DNA of 7,848 bases from Pseudomonadota bacterium (GTDB lineage: Bacteria; Pseudomonadota; Alphaproteobacteria; Sphingomonadales; Sphingomonadaceae). A program made the translations under genes and the position numbers. Under the pieces are notes generated by a model, which made no database searches, was not told the DNA's origin, and was given only the letters and a program-made list of their open reading frames with translations. The first letter of the stretch is position 1; each line of letters starts with the position of its first letter. Shown one piece after another: positions 6,243-7,848 of this stretch. The stretch is from NCBI GenBank assembly GCA_030271595.1, contig JARXKO010000066.1:1-7848 (forward strand). Reading direction: 5' to 3'.

Positions 6243-6965
6243 TCAGGCGGCCGCGAGCGGCAGGCCGTGGCGGCGGCAATAGGCGATGGTGGTCGATTCA
6301 TGGTCGCGGAATTGGCGGCGCCGGGCCGCGCTCGGCACCGCCCCGAGCGCCGCCGCCTGCTTGATCACCGATCGCGCCAGCACCGCCATCAGCTCGGCCT
6401 TCTCGCGCTCGCTTTCGATCATCTCGACATAATGATCCTTGGTCGTCGGATCGATATCGAGCGGCTTGGTCAGGCTCAGCAATTTGGCCTGTTCGGCGGA
6501 TTCATCCGTGTTGAGCTTGCTCAGCATGTCGATCTCGGCGTGGACCGCGGCATAGCCTTCGCGGTCGTCGCGCGGAAAATGCGACAGCATCTCGTCGGCT
6601 TCGACGCCCTTCCACGCGGTGTCGTGCCACGGCTGCCACGGCGCCCGGTAAGCAAAGACGAAATCGGGCTCGACGATCAACGGCACCGGCGTCATTTCGC
6701 CGCGCGCCTTGAGCACCGCAGTCTCGAGCGCGTCGAGCTGGGCCAGCAGGCACGGCTTGGCCACCACCCGCTCCTCGGCGAGCAAGGTGTCCGAGATCAG
6801 TTCATCGCGCAGCGCCTGGCGGCTGTGCTCGACCTTGTTCGACCAGTTCCATTGCAGGATCGCCTGTTCGAGCCCGAGCGCGATGACCACGCCAAGGACG
6901 ATGATCCCGACCTCGCCGAAAAACTGGCGCCAGCCGTTGAGCGGTGTGAACGTCGTCAGACCCAT
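6243..6965 (-). CDS. single-pass membrane protein of unknown function
   Basis: This 240-residue protein has a short cytoplasmic N terminus, one strong hydrophobic helix (about 15-36, FFGEVGIIVLGVVIALGLEQ) and a mostly charged helical remainder that may form coiled coils (about 43-90 and 175-205). The 'FFGEVGIIVLGV.IALG' start recalls uncharacterised sphingomonad membrane proteins I have seen; I know no function and propose none. Residues 100-120 are rich in aromatics (F, Y, W), the most distinctive part of the soluble domain. The start at 6963-6965 is chosen because a strong ribosome binding site (AGGGGAGGG) sits just before it and it opens directly on the membrane helix; the frame stays open to 7154, but that extension looks non-coding. 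The gene converges on the regulator and diverges from nrdA; no functional link to either is evident. Confidence 0.75.
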   Translation of the reverse strand: MGLTTFTPLNGWRQFFGEVGIIVLGVVIALGLEQAILQWNWSNKVEHSRQALRDELISDTLLAEERVVAKPCLLAQLDALETAVLKARGEMTPVPLIVEPDFVFAYRAPWQPWHDTAWKGVEADEMLSHFPRDDREGYAAVHAEIDMLSKLNTDESAEQAKLLSLTKPLDIDPTTKDHYVEMIESEREKAELMAVLARSVIKQAAALGAVPSAARRRQFRDHESTTIAYCRRHGLPLAAA

Positions 6966-7081
6966 TTCCCTCCCCTCGTCGGCAATGGCTACCAGACTGC
7001 GCGATGAGCGCCAACCGAAGGTCCGCGGCGAACGACCGCCACCGCCCTCATCAAATGCGCCAAGCCGTGAGATAATTTGCG

Positions 7082-7100
7082 TTAATCCGCATTTATCCGC
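7082..7100 (+). repeat. tandem 10-bp direct repeat upstream of nrdA promoter
   Basis: TTAATCCGC (7082-7090) is followed one helical turn later by TTTATCCGC (7092-7100), eight of nine bases identical. The pair ends at the putative -35 hexamer, so a protein binding both copies would lie on one DNA face. The same bases include TTAA-N7-TTAT, one base short of the CtrA consensus TTAA-N7-TTAA. Confidence 0.45.
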
Positions 7101-7128
7101 TTGCATCTGATTCCAGATAAGGCACAAT
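7101..7128 (+). promoter_or_regulatory. putative nrdA promoter
   Basis: TTGCAT (7101-7106; four of six to TTGACA) and CACAAT (7123-7128; four of six to TATAAT) are 16 bp apart in the AT-rich part of the region. The spacer contains the dyad ATCTG-ATTC-CAGAT (7105-7118), which includes a GATTC site. The match is modest and visual only. Confidence 0.35.
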
Positions 7129-7148
7129 AGGTAGTAGCGCGGGTGGGG

Positions 7149-7170
7149 GAACACTCAACAACTAGTGTTC
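7149..7170. promoter_or_regulatory. 22-bp dyad I in the nrdA leader
   Basis: GAACACT, an 8-base centre, then AGTGTTC: perfect 7-bp arms. It superficially resembles an NrdR box (ACAC...GTGT), but 10 bases separate ACAC and GTGT instead of the 8 in the consensus as I know it. It could be an operator or an RNA stem. Confidence 0.45.
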
Positions 7171-7173
7171 GGC

Positions 7174-7195
7174 GCCGGAATCACCATATTCCGGC
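7174..7195. promoter_or_regulatory. 22-bp dyad II in the nrdA leader
   Basis: GCCGGAAT, CACCAT, then ATTCCGGC: perfect 8-bp arms around a 6-base loop, starting 3 bp after dyad I and of the same overall length. As RNA this would be a stable hairpin. It contains a GAATC (GANTC) site at 7178-7182. No U-run follows, so it is not a standard terminator. Confidence 0.5.
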
Positions 7196-7207
7196 TACGG
7201 ACCAACT

Positions 7208-7230
7208 CGTCCCCGATTTCCACAGGGACG
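7208..7230. promoter_or_regulatory. 23-bp dyad III in the nrdA leader
   Basis: CGTCCC, 11 bases, then GGGACG: perfect 6-bp arms. The centre holds ATTTCCACA, which differs from the DnaA box TTATCCACA at two positions. This is the weakest of the three leader dyads and could be chance. Confidence 0.3.
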
Positions 7231-7348
7231 GAGCAGCGAATTTCCCCCGCTGGCGCCGCGAATCGGCTAGGATGCGGTCATGGCTCCGAGTCGAACAATA
7301 CAGGAACAGGAAGTCCTCGACCGGGCTTCGCAGGGACAGGATCAGGCG

Positions 7349-7848
7349 ATGGATTTTTCAACCGGCAGCGACGTCACCAGCGACGATGTCACGACCAACG
7401 TCCGCACCAGCAAGACCGTCGACGAGCGCGCGTTCGACGTCGTCACCGATCCCGCGCGCGACGATCTGCTGACCGAATTCGGCAAGGACACCTTGCGCGA
7501 CCGCTATCTGCTGCCCGGCGAATCCTACCAGGACCTGTTCGCGCGCGTGGCCGCGGCTTATGCCGACAATGCCGATCATGCGCAGCGCGTTTACGACTAT
7601 ATCTCGCGCCTGTGGTTCATGCCCGCGACCCCGGTCCTGTCCAACGGCGGCACCGGGCGCGGCCTGCCGATCAGTTGCTATTTGAACAGCGTCTCCGACA
7701 GCCTCGAGGGCATTGTCGGGACGTGGAACGAGAATGTCTGGCTGGCGTCCAAGGGCGGCGGCATCGGCACCTATTGGGGCAGCGTGCGCGGCATTGGCGA
7801 GCCGGTCGGCCTCAATGGCAAGACCAGCGGCATCATCCCCTTCGTCCG
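7349..7848 (+). CDS. nrdA: ribonucleoside-diphosphate reductase large (alpha) subunit, N-terminal 166 residues (partial)
   Basis: This is the start of the catalytic subunit of class I ribonucleotide reductase, which makes deoxyribonucleotides for DNA synthesis together with a radical-bearing beta subunit (not in this window). Recognisable blocks are TVDERAF, RYLLPGESYQDLFARVA, LWFMPATPVLSNGGT (88-102), GLPISC (105-110; C110 matches the active-site redox cysteine C225 of E. coli NrdA), SLEGI (118-122), GGGIG and SGIIPF. Only about 45 residues precede the conserved region, so the N-terminal ATP-cone of E. coli NrdA is absent. Two in-frame ATGs, at 7280 and 7349, each have AGGA 7 nt upstream. 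The second is preferred because the 23 codons between them use G/C at only 13 third positions (26 of 30 in the next codons) and include the unusual codons ACA and ATA. The frame is open to the right edge. Confidence 0.92.
   Translation, partial: MDFSTGSDVTSDDVTTNVRTSKTVDERAFDVVTDPARDDLLTEFGKDTLRDRYLLPGESYQDLFARVAAAYADNADHAQRVYDYISRLWFMPATPVLSNGGTGRGLPISCYLNSVSDSLEGIVGTWNENVWLASKGGGIGTYWGSVRGIGEPVGLNGKTSGIIPFV

Larger units (their letters stand above)
6966..7348. other. divergent intergenic region between membrane protein gene and nrdA
   Basis: I see no convincing gene in these 383 bp. Part of it (about 7070-7130) is markedly AT-richer than the surroundings. It holds a tandem 10-bp repeat, a putative nrdA promoter, three GANTC motifs (7109, 7178, 7260) and four perfect dyads between 7105 and 7230. 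From the putative start point (about 7135) the nrdA leader would be some 210 nt. Nothing matches a tRNA or a cobalamin riboswitch that I recognise. An alternative nrdA start at 7280 lies within it. Confidence 0.7.

Noticed and set aside
7149..7170. NrdR box or LexA box upstream of nrdA
   Set aside because: ACAC and GTGT are 10 apart, not 8, and no second copy sits about 31 bp away; GAAC-N14-GTTC fits neither GAAC-N7-GAAC nor GAAC-N4-GTTC.
7135..7348. Cobalamin riboswitch in the nrdA leader
   Set aside because: No B12-box-like core is visible, and the enzyme looks like class I, which does not use cobalamin.

Overview
The window is high-GC DNA with strongly G/C-biased third codon positions. 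Its proteins look like those of an alphaproteobacterium, most likely a sphingomonad; that placement rests on remembered family resemblance, not a search. It holds eight protein-coding genes, two of them cut by the window edges. I see no tRNA, rRNA, CRISPR array, insertion sequence or prophage.

Left part (1-4775), all on the minus strand. Read in the direction of transcription: kup (K+ uptake permease), a beta-barrel outer-membrane protein of the 'MetA-pathway of phenol degradation' type, a membrane-anchored double ABM-domain protein (COG3224 type), a guanine-deaminase-like zinc deaminase, and the start of xth (exodeoxyribonuclease III). Gaps are 40, about 67, 60 and 186 bp. The first four could form one transcript; xth may have its own promoter.

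Centre (4776-6215). A 114-bp divergent control region separates kup from a plus-strand gene that is the most remarkable item here. It encodes a 441-residue protein made of the membrane, GAF-like and dimerisation parts of the K+ sensor kinase KdpD, joined directly to the winged-helix DNA-binding domain of its response regulator KdpE. The phosphoacceptor histidine is lysine, and the kinase ATPase domain, the N-terminal KdpD and USP domains, and the KdpE receiver are all absent. This looks like a K+ two-component system collapsed into a phosphorylation-independent, membrane-bound one-component regulator, placed where it could control kup and itself. The control region contains dyad symmetries that could be its operator.

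Right part (6216-7848). A minus-strand gene for a single-pass membrane protein of unknown function converges on the regulator. A 383-bp region then precedes a plus-strand class I ribonucleotide reductase large subunit (nrdA) that runs off the window. That region has a tandem 10-bp repeat, a putative promoter, three GANTC sites and a run of perfect dyads, so nrdA regulation appears elaborate. The candidate sites do not match the NrdR or alphaproteobacterial LexA boxes as I know them.
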